From: Parvimonas micra
Lineage (GTDB): Bacteria > Bacillota > Clostridia > Tissierellales > Peptoniphilaceae
DNA: 64,000 bases
Assembly: GCF_037482165.1 (NCBI RefSeq)
Contig: NZ_CP148048.1
Coordinates: 992,001 to 1,056,000, forward strand
Reading direction: 5' to 3'
Positions within the stretch are counted from its first letter, which is position 1; each line of letters starts with the position of its first letter. This document shows positions 35,069 to 47,972 of this stretch, piece by piece. The notes under the pieces are model-generated. The model was not told where the DNA came from. It searched no databases and saw nothing but the letters and a program-made list of their open reading frames with translations. The translations under genes were made by a program, and so were the position numbers.

Positions 35069-35803
35069 CTACTTCTTGTATTCTATGACTTTTTTGACAA
35101 ATGAATTAAAAATCTCTTGAGATTTTTTGCAATTTAAAGATAGCATTTCTGGATGCCATTGAAGCCCAATTACAAAACAATCTTCTGTTATTTTTTCAAT
35201 AGATTCAACAACTCCATCAGAACTTTTTGCAACAATCTTAAATCCAGGCGCAACATCTTTTACTATTTGATGATGAAAACTATTTACTTTATATTCTTCA
35301 CCTAAAATATTTCTCAAAAATGTTCCATCTTTTAATTCTACCAAATGAGTAGCCTGACTTGGATTATCACCTTGATTATGTTTAAGTTTAACAAAATCTG
35401 CATAAGATAAATCTTGATATAAAGTTCCTCCATTAACAACGTTAATTATTTGATAACCTCTACAAATACCAAAAATAGGTTTCTTTAACTTAATGGCAGT
35501 TTTGTATATTTCCATATCAAAAGCATCTCTTTCAGGAAAAACTTCTCCAATTTTTAGTAATGGTTCTTCTCCATAATTATGTGGATCTACATCATGTCCA
35601 CCTGATAAAATAATTCCATCAACTTGTTCAACCATTTCTCTAGTACTTTCCAAATCTTCATTAAATGGTATAATAAAAGGAATACCACCTGCTCTTAATA
35701 TAGCTTCTACATAATCTTGATTTACATAAGATCTTCTATATCCTGAAAAAGTATTACCCTTATTAATCAAAATACTACCTGAAATTCCAATAATCGGTTT
35801 CAT
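35069..35803 (-). CDS. Class I glutamine amidotransferase-like gamma-glutamyl hydrolase (PuuD type)
   Basis: A 244-residue peptidase C26 protein, related to PuuD that cleaves gamma-glutamyl-GABA and to other gamma-glutamyl hydrolases. The catalytic triad is visible: Cys in FGICRGYQIINV near residue 116, and His and Glu in GLQWHPEM near 221. The binding-loop motif DGIILSGGHDVDPHNYGEEP is near 61, and FHHQ near 178. AAGGAGG precedes the ATG and a promoter lies upstream. Being next to an amino acid permease, it may serve catabolism of an imported gamma-glutamyl compound. Confidence 0.87.
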   Translation of the reverse strand: MKPIIGISGSILINKGNTFSGYRRSYVNQDYVEAILRAGGIPFIIPFNEDLESTREMVEQVDGIILSGGHDVDPHNYGEEPLLKIGEVFPERDAFDMEIYKTAIKLKKPIFGICRGYQIINVVNGGTLYQDLSYADFVKLKHNQGDNPSQATHLVELKDGTFLRNILGEEYKVNSFHHQIVKDVAPGFKIVAKSSDGVVESIEKITEDCFVIGLQWHPEMLSLNCKKSQEIFNSFVKKVIEYKK

Positions 35804-35833
35804 AAAATCGCCTCCTTAAATAGTGTCTTAACA

Positions 35834-35862
35834 ATTATATCACTAAAGCTACTAAAATACAA
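35834..35862 (-). promoter_or_regulatory. Promoter of the hydrolase-permease pair
   Basis: Minus-strand TTGTAT (35862-35857) and TATAAT (35839-35834), 17-bp spacing, 31 bp before the start codon. Confidence 0.7.
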
Positions 35863-35962
35863 TATAAAATGGCATTTATTAATAAAAAAATCTAAATAAT
35901 ATCAATGTATTAATTCTGCTTCTAAGATAATGTTAATCAATTTCCTTATACCCAATTTTTGC

Positions 35963-36000
35963 AAAAAAAAAGAGTCAAATATAATTTATTTGATTCTTTA
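35963..36000 (-). terminator. Terminator of the rRNA-tRNA transcript
   Basis: Minus-strand AAGAATCAAATA and TATTTGACTCTT arms with one mismatch, ending in a T9 run, about 40 bp past tRNA-Arg. Confidence 0.8.
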
Positions 36001-36039
36001 GTTAAAAATTAGCAATCACAAAACTGTAATCACTTTGTT

Positions 36040-36116
36040 TGGCGTGCCATAGAGGATTCGAACCCCTGGCCTTTTGGTCCGTAGCCAAACGCTCTATCCA
36101 GCTGAGCTAATGGCAC
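36040..36116 (-). tRNA. tRNA-Arg (ACG)
   Basis: 77 nt with encoded CCA. Anticodon loop CTACGGA between TTTGG and CCAAA stems; acceptor GTGCCAT pairs with ATGGCAC. Last tRNA of the nine-gene cluster. Confidence 0.95.
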
Positions 36117-36149
36117 ATAATAGAAAACTCAGAATAAATTCTGAGTTCT

Positions 36150-36224
36150 TGGAGCGGAAGACGAGATTCGAACTCGCGACCCTCGCCTTGGCAAGGCGAT
36201 GCTCTACCACTGAGCCACTCCCGC
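36150..36224 (-). tRNA. tRNA-Gly (GCC)
   Basis: 75 nt with encoded CCA. Anticodon loop TTGCCAA; acceptor GCGGGAG pairs with the 3' CTTCCGC through one G-U pair. Confidence 0.95.
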
Positions 36225-36229
36225 AAATA

Positions 36230-36305
<76 letters not shown>

Positions 36306-36312
36306 ATACTAG

Positions 36313-36389
36313 TGGCGACCTGGATGGGACTCGAACCCACGACCTCTAGCGTGACAGGCTAGCATTCTAACCAACTGAACTACCAGGCC
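36313..36389 (-). tRNA. tRNA-Asp (GTC)
   Basis: 77 nt with encoded CCA. Anticodon loop CTGTCAC between CTAGC and GCTAG; acceptor GGCCTGG with CCAGGTC. Confidence 0.95.
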
Positions 36390-36394
36390 GTATT

Positions 36395-36470
36395 TGGTGG
36401 GCACAATAGGGCTCGAACCTATGACCCCCTGCTTGTAAGGCAGATGCTCTCCCAACTGAGCTATGCGCCC
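36395..36470 (-). tRNA. tRNA-Val (TAC)
   Basis: 76 nt with encoded CCA. Anticodon loop CTTACAA; acceptor GGGCGCA with TGTGCCC. Confidence 0.95.
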
Positions 36471-36492
36471 AAATATAACCTTAATATAAAAA

Positions 36493-36569
36493 TGGTAGCG
36501 GAGAAGGGATTTGAACCCCTGACACTGCGGGTATGAACCGCATGCTCTAGCCAACTGAGCTACTCCGCC
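36493..36569 (-). tRNA. tRNA-Met (CAT), elongator type
   Basis: 77 nt with encoded CCA. Anticodon loop TTCATAC between GCGG and CCGC. The acceptor starts with a G-C pair and the body resembles Bacillus elongator tRNA-Met. An Ile2 (k2C) role is less likely on overall similarity. Confidence 0.88.
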
Positions 36570-36583
36570 ACATAAAAATTAAA

Positions 36584-36658
36584 TGGTGACCCCACCGGGA
36601 TTCGAACCCGGGTTACCGCCGTGAAAGGGCGATGTCTTAACCGCTTGACCATGGGGCC
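36584..36658 (-). tRNA. tRNA-Glu (TTC)
   Basis: 75 nt with encoded CCA. Anticodon loop CTTTCAC; acceptor GGCCCCA with TGGGGTC. Confidence 0.95.
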
Positions 36659-36664
36659 TAAAAC

Positions 36665-36753
36665 TGGTGCCGAGGACCGGAATCGAACCGGTACGATGAG
36701 TTAACATCGCAGGATTTTAAGTCCTGTGCGTCTGCCAGTTCCGCCACCCCGGC
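36665..36753 (-). tRNA. tRNA-Leu (TAA)
   Basis: 89 nt with encoded CCA and the long variable arm of class II tRNAs. Anticodon loop CTTAAAA between AGGA and TCCT. Confidence 0.95.
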
Positions 36754-36758
36754 ATAAT

Positions 36759-36833
36759 TGGCTCCCAGGGTGGGGCTCGAACCCACAACCTACCGGTTAA
36801 CAGCCGGGTGCTCCACCATTGAGCTACCTAGGA
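36759..36833 (-). tRNA. tRNA-Asn (GTT)
   Basis: 75 nt with encoded CCA. Anticodon loop CTGTTAA between CCGG and CCGG; acceptor TCCTAGG with CCTGGGA. First tRNA after the 5S genes. Confidence 0.95.
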
Positions 36834-36835
36834 GT

Positions 36836-36948
36836 TTGGCTGTTTTCTATTCTTCCAATACGAGATGTATCAGTACCTTCGACGTTTAGGAGCTTAACTT
36901 CTGTGTTCGGTATGGGAACAGGTGTATCCTCTTAGCCATCACAGCCAT
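36836..36948 (-). rRNA. 5S rRNA, copy 2
   Basis: About 113 nt. The ends TGGCTGT and ACAGCCA pair, and the conserved core CCTGTTCCCATACCGAAC and AGAAGTTAAGC are present. It follows the broken 5S copy and immediately precedes tRNA-Asn, so the distal operon has its own intact 5S. Confidence 0.9.
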
Positions 36949-36949
36949 A

Positions 36950-37174
36950 CTTGTTTATTTACTTTTCTTTGCCGTTAAGCTCTGAGCTTTCACTGTCGAA
37001 ACTTGCTATTTGCTTCACAAATGGAGTTTCTTAGTATCTGACCTACGACGCAATCACAGATTGCTGTTAGGTCATTAACTTCTGTGTTCGGTATGGGAAC
37101 AGGTGTATCCTCCTAGCCATCACAGCCATACTTGTTTATTTACTTTTCTTTGCCGTTAAGCTCTGAGCTTTCAC
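36950..37174. repeat. Direct repeat of the 5S spacer (44 bp, two copies)
   Basis: The same 44 bp, beginning CTTGTTTATTTACTTTTC and ending GAGCTTTCAC, occurs at 36950-36993 and 37131-37174, each time just upstream of a 5S gene in transcription order. It shows that 5S plus spacer was duplicated as a unit. Confidence 0.85.
37039..37129 (-). pseudogene. Broken 5S rRNA copy with a replaced 3' half
   Basis: The 5' half (37072-37129) matches the 5S genes through GGTATGGGAACAGG and TTAACTTCTGTG on the plus strand. The 3' half is then replaced by unrelated sequence whose first part is a hairpin (TGACCTA...TAGGTCA, 37039-37074, with inner GCAATC/GATTGC). It cannot form the terminal 5S stem and so is not a normal 5S RNA. 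Confidence 0.75.
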
Positions 37175-37206
37175 AACAATAAACAAAATTAATTATTTAT
37201 ATAAAC

Positions 37207-37231
37207 AAAAAACCATTCTTTCGAGTGGTTT
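37207..37231 (-). terminator. Possible terminator between 5S copy 1 and the broken copy
   Basis: Minus-strand AAACCACTC and GAATGGTTT arms (eight of nine pairs) around a short loop, followed by TTT. It may be a partial terminator or a processing hairpin, as the tRNAs downstream must still be transcribed. Confidence 0.55.
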
Positions 37232-37233
37232 GT

Positions 37234-37346
37234 TTGGCTGTTTTCTATTCTCCCAGTACGAGATGTACTAGTACCTTCGACGTTTAGGAACTTAACTTCT
37301 GTGTTCGAGATGGGAACAGGTGTATCCTCCTAGCCATCACAGCCAT
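37234..37346 (-). rRNA. 5S rRNA, copy 1 (proximal to 23S)
   Basis: About 113 nt with pairing ends TGGCTGT/ACAGCCA and the conserved core. It differs from copy 2 at a few positions. Spacing of about 80 bp from the 23S 3' end is normal for a 16S-23S-5S operon. Confidence 0.92.
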
Positions 37347-37426
37347 ACTTGTTTACTTTTGTACTTTTTCTTTTCTTTTCATATATTTCTGTTTAAAACC
37401 CCTACAACTAAAGAGTATATATTTCT

Positions 37427-40325
<2,899 letters not shown>

Positions 40326-40358
40326 AGAAATATATTTCTCTTTAATTGTCAGGTTTCT

Positions 40359-40434
40359 TGGTGGAGATGAGGAGATTCGAACTCCTGACCCCCTGCTTGC
40401 AAGGCAGGTGCTCTCCCAACTGAGCTACACCCCC
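40359..40434 (-). tRNA. tRNA-Ala (TGC) in the 16S-23S spacer
   Basis: 76 nt with encoded CCA. Anticodon loop CTTGCAA; acceptor GGGGGTG. It is the only tRNA in the internal spacer (no tRNA-Ile). Confidence 0.95.
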
Positions 40435-40466
40435 AAAAATTTTACGACAGTACAAATTTTTGGGGG
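40430..40466. repeat. Inverted repeat covering the tRNA-Ala 5' end
   Basis: CCCCCAAAAATTT (40430-40442) and AAATTTTTGGGGG (40454-40466) are perfect 13-bp arms. The left arm includes the first five bases of tRNA-Ala, so in the precursor RNA this hairpin competes with the tRNA acceptor stem. Confidence 0.8.
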
Positions 40467-40544
40467 TTTTGCGTACCCGGCTTTGAAATTTACAAAAATT
40501 TATTTTTGTTTAAATTTCTAAGATTGGGTGCACCCCCATTCAAT

Positions 40545-40600
40545 AATTATTAAATATTTACTACTAATTATTAAATATTTACTACTAATTATTAAATGTT
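40545..40600. repeat. 21-bp tandem repeat in the 16S-23S spacer
   Basis: AATTATTAAATATTTACTACT occurs exactly at 40545-40565 and 40566-40586, with a third, partial unit at 40587-40600. It is the sort of repeat likely to vary in number between strains or operons. The rest of the 306-bp spacer holds hairpins but no gene. Confidence 0.85.
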
Positions 40601-40735
40601 TTATACTATCATTTTGGTATTTTCTTTTAGTTAGCCTTACAGCTTTTGGTTTAAAATTAAAAATTTTAAAAAAAATATGAACCAAAAAACAGTGATAAAA
40701 CTAAGAATTTTAATTGAACTGTCGTTCTTTGTACT

Positions 40736-42268
<1,533 letters not shown>

Positions 42269-42384
42269 AGTTCGTCTGCTCTCGCTGACTTTTTTACACC
42301 TAAATTATTGTTTTTCTTTGTACTCTCAAAGTTTTTATCATGTTTACTTTTCTTGGTTCGTGTCACTCTTGTTGCGACCTTAAT

Positions 42385-42413
42385 ATTATATCACCATTGT
42401 TTTCGTTTGTCAA
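42385..42413 (-). promoter_or_regulatory. rRNA operon promoter P2
   Basis: Minus-strand consensus TTGACA (42413-42408) and TATAAT (42390-42385), exactly 17 bp apart, about 120 bp before 16S. Confidence 0.9.
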
Positions 42414-42491
42414 CACTTTTTTTATTATTTTTTATGCTTTTAAACTACTCTTTGGTATCTTCCTATCTAGTCCCTTCTTAAGTGCCTTAAC

Positions 42492-42520
42492 ATTATATCA
42501 GCCTTCCGCCTTTCAGTCAA
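42492..42520 (-). promoter_or_regulatory. rRNA operon promoter P1
   Basis: Minus-strand TTGACT (42520-42515) and TATAAT (42497-42492), 17 bp apart, 107 bp upstream of P2. Tandem strong promoters are usual for rRNA. Apart from P1 and P2 I see nothing else in the 300-bp leader. Confidence 0.88.
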
Positions 42521-42572
42521 TACCTTTTTGTCATATTTTTAGTGTTTTCTTTCTTTTTTTATATTATAATTA

Positions 42573-43037
42573 TTACTTTTTTCGTCCTTTAGTAGAAATT
42601 TTATCTATAATTATTTTTAGTATATGAATTTTTTCAATACTTTTTTCAATATATTTCATTCCTGACTCTACAAAATCAGGAGAATATTTAAACAAGATTG
42701 ACTGAATACCCCTATTTTTTTCCTCATCATCAACTATAGAAATTTTTCCAAATACAATTACAGACATATATTTTGTTGAAAATTGGTTTGGTAATCTCTC
42801 AACTTTATCTACCACTGTAAAAGAAATTTTAGAATTTTCTTCTATATTTTTTAATTTATGTCCACCTTGGTCTGTACAATGAATGTATATAACATCATTA
42901 CAATATGCATAACTCAATGGTATTCCATAAGGTTGATTACAGCTATCAGATGTTGAAAGAATTCCATATTCTCCGTTTTTTAGTAATTCTTTTCCCTCTT
43001 CTATACTTAGTTCTCTATCCTTTCTTCTCATTTCCAT
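42573..43037 (-). CDS. Pyridoxamine 5'-phosphate oxidase-like flavoprotein (NimA-like)
   Basis: A 154-residue split-barrel FMN-binding protein of the group that includes 5-nitroimidazole reductase NimA. Conserved parts are GEYGILSTSDSCNQPYGIPL near residue 28, YIHCTDQGGHKLKNIEENSK near 58 and KYMSVIVFGKISIV near 96. Such proteins reduce nitro compounds or serve unknown redox roles; whether this one gives metronidazole tolerance is not shown. The ATG at 43037 follows AAGGAGA. It stands alone just upstream of the rRNA promoters and reads in the same direction. Confidence 0.8.
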   Translation of the reverse strand: MEMRRKDRELSIEEGKELLKNGEYGILSTSDSCNQPYGIPLSYAYCNDVIYIHCTDQGGHKLKNIEENSKISFTVVDKVERLPNQFSTKYMSVIVFGKISIVDDEEKNRGIQSILFKYSPDFVESGMKYIEKSIEKIHILKIIIDKISTKGRKK

Positions 43038-43280
43038 AAATTTTCTCCTTCTAATTTTTTTAGATAACAAAAAAGACAAGCTTAAAATGGCTCATCTTCT
43101 CTGTTTTATATCGGAACATTATATGAAAAAGCAACTAAATAAACTCATTATTATATAATCATATAATATTTTTATTTATTTAAGCTTTATATCTAATTCC
43201 ATTATAACATATTTAAAGAATATTTCAACATTTTATTTATATTAATTTTCTATAGATATAAAGTCTATTATAAGATTTTC

Positions 43281-44081
43281 TTATAAGAACTTATCTTTCA
43301 TATTTATCCAGTACCAGTTTTCATTGAATACTAATTTATACAATTTAAACCTTGATTTTTTAAATTCAAAGTATGATACATCTGTATAGTCTTTTTCAAT
43401 CCCATCAGCAACAAAACTAATTTTTTTGTGTTGATTTTCCAACGGAACTATTTTTAAAGTAGATGTATCAGGAATTACCAATGAATTTGAAATAGTCCTA
43501 TAAACTTTTGAAAATATTGGAGCTAATGGTGTTAATTGAAATCCTCTTAATGATGGATGCATAATACTTCCTCCTGCAGACATATTGTAAGCAGTACTTC
43601 CTGAAGGTGTTGAGATTATTAAACCATCTCCAGCAAATGTTTCAAGATGATTATCGTCTATATAAACATCTAAATGGATTATTTCAGAACTGTTTGACTT
43701 AATAACAAAATCATTTAAACATTTATTAGAAAACACAATATCATTTGTTTTTAAATCACATTCCAATAATCTAATTTTATCAATAATATATTTTTCTTCT
43801 ATATAATCATCTATAAATTTTTCTATTCTATCAAAACTAATTTCTTGAAAGAATCCAAGAGTTCCTGTATTTATTCCAACAAAAGGAACTTTAGGAAAGT
43901 CAGAATTGTGTACACCTCTTATAAAAGCTCCGTCTCCACCTATACAAATGCTAAGTTCTGCCTCTTCTCTGAATGTTTCAGAAATTTCAAAGCCTCTTTT
44001 TTCAAATAGTTCTTTTGTCTTGATAAAAGCTTCTAAGGATTTTATATTGTCATTAAAGAAAATATTAATTAATCTTTTCAT
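43281..44081 (-). CDS. nadK: NAD kinase
   Basis: Makes NADP from NAD and ATP or polyphosphate. The 266-residue protein has the GGDG motif in CIGGDGAFIRGVHN near residue 48, GINTGTLGFFQEI near 74, the NE/D-type site around VFSNKCLNDFVI, and the glycine-rich SGSTAYNMSAGGSIMHP near 160. The C-terminal FVADGIE segment closes the active site. AAAGGTGA precedes the ATG. A terminator of the V-ATPase operon lies upstream, so it needs its own promoter, which I could not pick out. Confidence 0.95.
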   Translation of the reverse strand: MKRLINIFFNDNIKSLEAFIKTKELFEKRGFEISETFREEAELSICIGGDGAFIRGVHNSDFPKVPFVGINTGTLGFFQEISFDRIEKFIDDYIEEKYIIDKIRLLECDLKTNDIVFSNKCLNDFVIKSNSSEIIHLDVYIDDNHLETFAGDGLIISTPSGSTAYNMSAGGSIMHPSLRGFQLTPLAPIFSKVYRTISNSLVIPDTSTLKIVPLENQHKKISFVADGIEKDYTDVSYFEFKKSRFKLYKLVFNENWYWINMKDKFL

Positions 44082-44143
44082 AATTTCACCTTTTATTTTA
44101 ATCTATTAAATTAATTTTAACACATTAAACGTATATAAGCAAG

Positions 44144-44166
44144 AAAAAAGGAGCTTTTGCTCCTTT
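44144..44166 (-). terminator. Terminator of the V-type ATPase operon
   Basis: Minus-strand AAAGGAGC and GCTCCTTT arms with a T6 run, just past the subunit D stop. Confidence 0.88.
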
Positions 44167-44170
44167 AATA

Positions 44171-44788
44171 CTATACATTTTTCTTTTTCTTAATCTTTTT
44201 TAATCTATAAAAATCTTCTCTTTCTTTTTCTTCGAGAACCTCTGATATATATTTTTCAGTTTCTTCAAGATTTGGAATTTGAATTTTATCTAAAGCATTT
44301 GCCCTTTTTTGATTCTTTTTTATTTCTATAGACAATTTATAAACTGTATTTTCAGTCTCCGCAAGTCTATATACAAGTCTTTTGATTTTTTGAAACATTT
44401 TTATAGCCTCATCAATTGAAGGGCTTGTCATATACATTCCATAATGAGGTCTTAAAGTTCCATGCTCATATTTTACACTTGGAACATCAAGTCCCATAAT
44501 GGATTTATAAGAAATTTCAAAATTTTCTGACTTATCTATTGATAAGGAAATGTCTTGCACATTCATAACTCCCATAGTTATATTTGCTTCTTCTAATGTT
44601 GAATATGCCTTTTCAAATAGTACTTTTACATCTTCTTGAATTTCTTTTGCCTTTTCAATTTGTTGCATCATCTCTTTTATAAGAACGGTTCTTTTTTTAT
44701 CTATTAGATTGTAACCTACTTTAGATAATTTTAAATCCTGTTTTATTTTTAATAGATTTGATTTTGTAGGAGCAATATTTTGAATCAT
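44171..44788 (-). CDS. V-type ATPase subunit D (central stalk)
   Basis: The rotor shaft that turns inside the A3B3 head. The 205-residue protein is mainly two long coiled-coil helices. The N-terminal APTKSNLLKIKQDLKLSKVG and the mid-protein segment with GLDVPSVKYEHGTLRP agree with the family. The ATG at 44788 follows AAGGTGG at 6 nt; a TTG five codons earlier overlaps it. Last gene of the operon, 1 bp after subunit B. Confidence 0.92.
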   Translation of the reverse strand: MIQNIAPTKSNLLKIKQDLKLSKVGYNLIDKKRTVLIKEMMQQIEKAKEIQEDVKVLFEKAYSTLEEANITMGVMNVQDISLSIDKSENFEISYKSIMGLDVPSVKYEHGTLRPHYGMYMTSPSIDEAIKMFQKIKRLVYRLAETENTVYKLSIEIKKNQKRANALDKIQIPNLEETEKYISEVLEEKEREDFYRLKKIKKKKNV

Positions 44789-44789
44789 A

Positions 44790-46160
44790 TTACCACCTTC
44801 CATATTTTTCTATATATTTACTTTCCAATCTGTCTAGTTCAATTTTAGGGAATAGTTTGAATAAATCCCAAGCAATATCAAGTGATTCTTCAATAGTTCT
44901 GGATTCATCAAAGTTTTGGTTTAAAAAGTTTTGTTCAAACTCCCTACCGAATTCCATATAAATTTTATCTATTTCTGTTAAATCATCTTCCCCAATTATT
45001 TGTGATAGCGAACGAACTTCTATAACCTTTGAATAAAGAGCAAATAACTGAGATTGTACTTGATCATGATCTTCTCTTGTATATCCATCTCCAATACCAT
45101 CTTTCATAAGTCTTGACAATGAAGGCAAAATATTTACAGGTGGATAAATATTCTTTTGGAATAATTCCCTTGATAAAACTATTTGTCCTTCAGTAATAAA
45201 ACCTGTAAGGTCAGGAATTGGATGTGTTATATCATCATTAGGCATTGTTAATATAGGAATTAAAGTAATTGAACCTTTCTTTCCCTTTACCATTCCAGCT
45301 CTTTCGTATAAAGTAGAAAGATCTGAATACAAATATCCAGGATATCCCTTTCTACTAGGAACTTCTTCTCTTGCAGAAGAAATTTCTCTTAAAGCCTCTG
45401 CATAACTTGTAATATCAGTCATAACTACTAAAATATGCATTCCTTCTTCAAATGCAAGATATTCTGCAGCAGTTAATGCAGTTCTAGGTGTTGAAATTCT
45501 TTCAACAATTGGTGCATCAGCAAGATTTATATATGAAACAACTCTGGATGATGCTCCTGATTCTTCAAATGCACTTTTAAAGAACTCATAATCATCATAT
45601 TTAATTCCCATTCCTGCAAATACTATTGCAAATTTGTCATCAGAATTTTTTAGTTTGGATTGTCTAACTATTTGAGCCGCTAATGCATTATGTGTCAAAC
45701 CATTTGATGAAAATATCGGAAGTTTTTGTCCTCTAATTAAAGTAGTAAGAGTATCAATAGCTGAAATTCCAGTTTCCAAATAATCTCTTGGATATTCTCT
45801 AGCAACGGGATTCATAGGTCTTCCATTAACATTATATTTTTTCTCTGAAATAATATAATCTCCATTGTCAATCGGTTCTCCTACACCATTAAAAGTTCTT
45901 CCTAAAATATCTTTACTAAGACAAATTTCAAGTGGAGTTCCTGTAAAAGTAACAGCAGAATTTTGTGTTGAAATTCCAGTTGTTCCTTCAAAAACTTGAG
46001 CAATTACCTTATCTCCTTGAATTCTAACAACCTTGGCTCTTCTTCTTTCACTTCCATCTATTACTATATCCATCATTTCATCATAGCTGACATTATCTAC
46101 ACCTTTAAGCACAATCAAAGGTCCATCTATTTTTTCTAGTTTTAAATATTGTCTTTGCAT
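44790..46160 (-). CDS. V-type ATPase subunit B (non-catalytic head subunit)
   Basis: Alternates with A subunits in the head and helps bind nucleotide. The 456-residue protein has the degenerate P-loop region [18 protein letters not shown] expected of B, and [37 protein letters not shown] and [12 protein letters not shown]. The ATG at 46160 has AGGTGA at 7 nt. It lies 9 bp downstream of subunit A. Confidence 0.95.
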   Translation of the reverse strand: MQRQYLKLEKIDGPLIVLKGVDNVSYDEMMDIVIDGSERRRAKVVRIQGDKVIAQVFEGTTGISTQNSAVTFTGTPLEICLSKDILGRTFNGVGEPIDNGDYIISEKKYNVNGRPMNPVAREYPRDYLETGISAIDTLTTLIRGQKLPIFSSNGLTHNALAAQIVRQSKLKNSDDKFAIVFAGMGIKYDDYEFFKSAFEESGASSRVVSYINLADAPIVERISTPRTALTAAEYLAFEEGMHILVVMTDITSYAEALREISSAREEVPSRKGYPGYLYSDLSTLYERAGMVKGKKGSITLIPILTMPNDDITHPIPDLTGFITEGQIVLSRELFQKNIYPPVNILPSLSRLMKDGIGDGYTREDHDQVQSQLFALYSKVIEVRSLSQIIGEDDLTEIDKIYMEFGREFEQNFLNQNFDESRTIEESLDIAWDLFKLFPKIELDRLESKYIEKYGRW

Positions 46161-46169
46161 AATTATCAC

Positions 46170-47945
46170 CTACTCTCCCTGATTTTCGTCTATCAAAGCA
46201 GTATAATAGCTATTGATTTTTGCATTTAACTTTTCAAATGCTTCATCATAGTTTTCATTTGGAATATTATATTTCATCTTAATAACTTCTTCAAATAAAT
46301 CATCATTTTTTATACGAGTAAGGGCAACTTGTTGTTTTACAGCTAAAGTACAATTCATATATAAATTATCTATTACTTTTAACATTTCAAATTGTTTTTT
46401 TAAAGGAACATAACTGTCTGTTTCATGCATTGCATTTTGTTGTAAAAATCCTTTTTTCAAAACTTTTGCAATTTCTATAACAATTCTTTGATCATTTGGT
46501 AAAACATCTTCACCAACTAATTGAACAATTTGGTTCAATTTATTATCCTCTGAAAGAAGTTCCATCATCTTTGCTCTTAATTTCAAAAGTTCAGGAGATA
46601 CATTTTCATCATAATATTCTTTAATCAATGTAGTATATCCACTATAACTTGTAAGATAGTTTACAGCAGGATAGTGTCTTATATATGCTAAATTCTTATC
46701 CAAACCTATAAAAGCTGAAACAAATCTTTTAGTATTTTCAGTTACCGGTTCAGAAAAATCTCCACCCGGCGGAGAAACAGCACCAATTACTGTAATTGAA
46801 CCCTCTCTTTTGGAAAGAGTTTCAACATAACCTGCTCTTTCATAAAATTGTGCAATTCTTGAAGGAAGATATGCTGGATATCCTTCTTCTGCAGGCATTT
46901 CTTCAAGTCTTCCAGAAATTTCTCTTAACGCTTCTGCCCATCTTGAAGTTGAGTCAGCCATTATTGCAACATGGTAACCCATATCTCTATAATACTCTGC
47001 AATAGTTATTCCAGTATAGATTGAAGCTTCACGGGCAGCAACTGGCATATTTGAAGTATTTGCTATTAAAATTGTTCTTTCCATAAGCGGTTTTGAAGTT
47101 CTTGGGTCAATTAACTTTGGAAATTCTTCAAGAACATCTGTCATTTCATTACCACGTTCTCCACAGCCGATATAAACTATAATATCAGCATCAGACCATT
47201 TTGCAAGTTGATGTTGAGTCATAGTTTTTCCTGTACCGAATCCACCCGGAAGTGCTGAAGTTCCTCCCTTTGCTATTGGAAAGAAAACATCAAGTACTCT
47301 TTGCCCTGTTACTAAAGGTCTTGAAATTGGCATTCTCACATCTATTGGACGTGGAATTCTTACAGGCCATTGATGATACATTTTTAATTTATGAATTTTT
47401 CCATCTTCATCTTTTATTGTTACTAAATCAGTTTCTAAATTATATTTTCCTGATGGCAAAGCTTCAATTACTTCACCACTAACAGTTGGTGGAACTAAAA
47501 TTTTATGTTCTATAAAACTTGTTTCTTGAGTTGTTGCAAAAATTTCTCCTGCAGATAATTTATCACCAACTTTAACAAGCATTTCAACATCCCATTGTTT
47601 TTCTTTATCAATGGAAACAAGTCCTATTCCCTCTGCAATAAATTCTCCTGTCATTGAATATATTTTTTCAAGCGGTCTTTGAATCCCATCAAATATATTT
47701 CCTATAATTCCGGGACCTAATGTTACTGATAGTGGAACATTTGTACTTTCTATAGTTTCTCCAACTTTTAGTCCTTGTGTTTCTTCGTAAACTTGTATAG
47801 TCGCTACATCTTCGTCAATAGATATGATTTCTCCAATTAACTTTTTATCTCCAACCAAAACCATATCTCTAACTTTGTAAATTCCCATACTGTCTGCTTT
47901 AACAACAGGACCATTTATATCAATTATTTTAGGTATATTACACAT
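46170..47945 (-). CDS. V-type ATPase subunit A (catalytic)
   Basis: The catalytic subunit that hydrolyses or makes ATP. The 591-residue protein has the P-loop LPGGFGTGKTMTQHQLAKW near residue 235, YIGCGERGNEMTDVLEEFP, the catalytic-site stretch [29 protein letters not shown] (cited as a region, residues about 330-358), and the long insert typical of A against F-type beta. The ATG at 47945 follows GAGGAGAAAGG. It lies 28 bp after subunit E. Confidence 0.96.
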   Translation of the reverse strand: MCNIPKIIDINGPVVKADSMGIYKVRDMVLVGDKKLIGEIISIDEDVATIQVYEETQGLKVGETIESTNVPLSVTLGPGIIGNIFDGIQRPLEKIYSMTGEFIAEGIGLVSIDKEKQWDVEMLVKVGDKLSAGEIFATTQETSFIEHKILVPPTVSGEVIEALPSGKYNLETDLVTIKDEDGKIHKLKMYHQWPVRIPRPIDVRMPISRPLVTGQRVLDVFFPIAKGGTSALPGGFGTGKTMTQHQLAKWSDADIIVYIGCGERGNEMTDVLEEFPKLIDPRTSKPLMERTILIANTSNMPVAAREASIYTGITIAEYYRDMGYHVAIMADSTSRWAEALREISGRLEEMPAEEGYPAYLPSRIAQFYERAGYVETLSKREGSITVIGAVSPPGGDFSEPVTENTKRFVSAFIGLDKNLAYIRHYPAVNYLTSYSGYTTLIKEYYDENVSPELLKLRAKMMELLSEDNKLNQIVQLVGEDVLPNDQRIVIEIAKVLKKGFLQQNAMHETDSYVPLKKQFEMLKVIDNLYMNCTLAVKQQVALTRIKNDDLFEEVIKMKYNIPNENYDEAFEKLNAKINSYYTALIDENQGE

Positions 47946-47972
47946 TACCTTTCTCCTCATTACAATTATTAA

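Noticed and set aside
40545-40600. Regularly spaced repeats considered as CRISPR
   Set aside because: Units are directly adjacent without spacers and lie in an rRNA spacer; no cas genes in the window.
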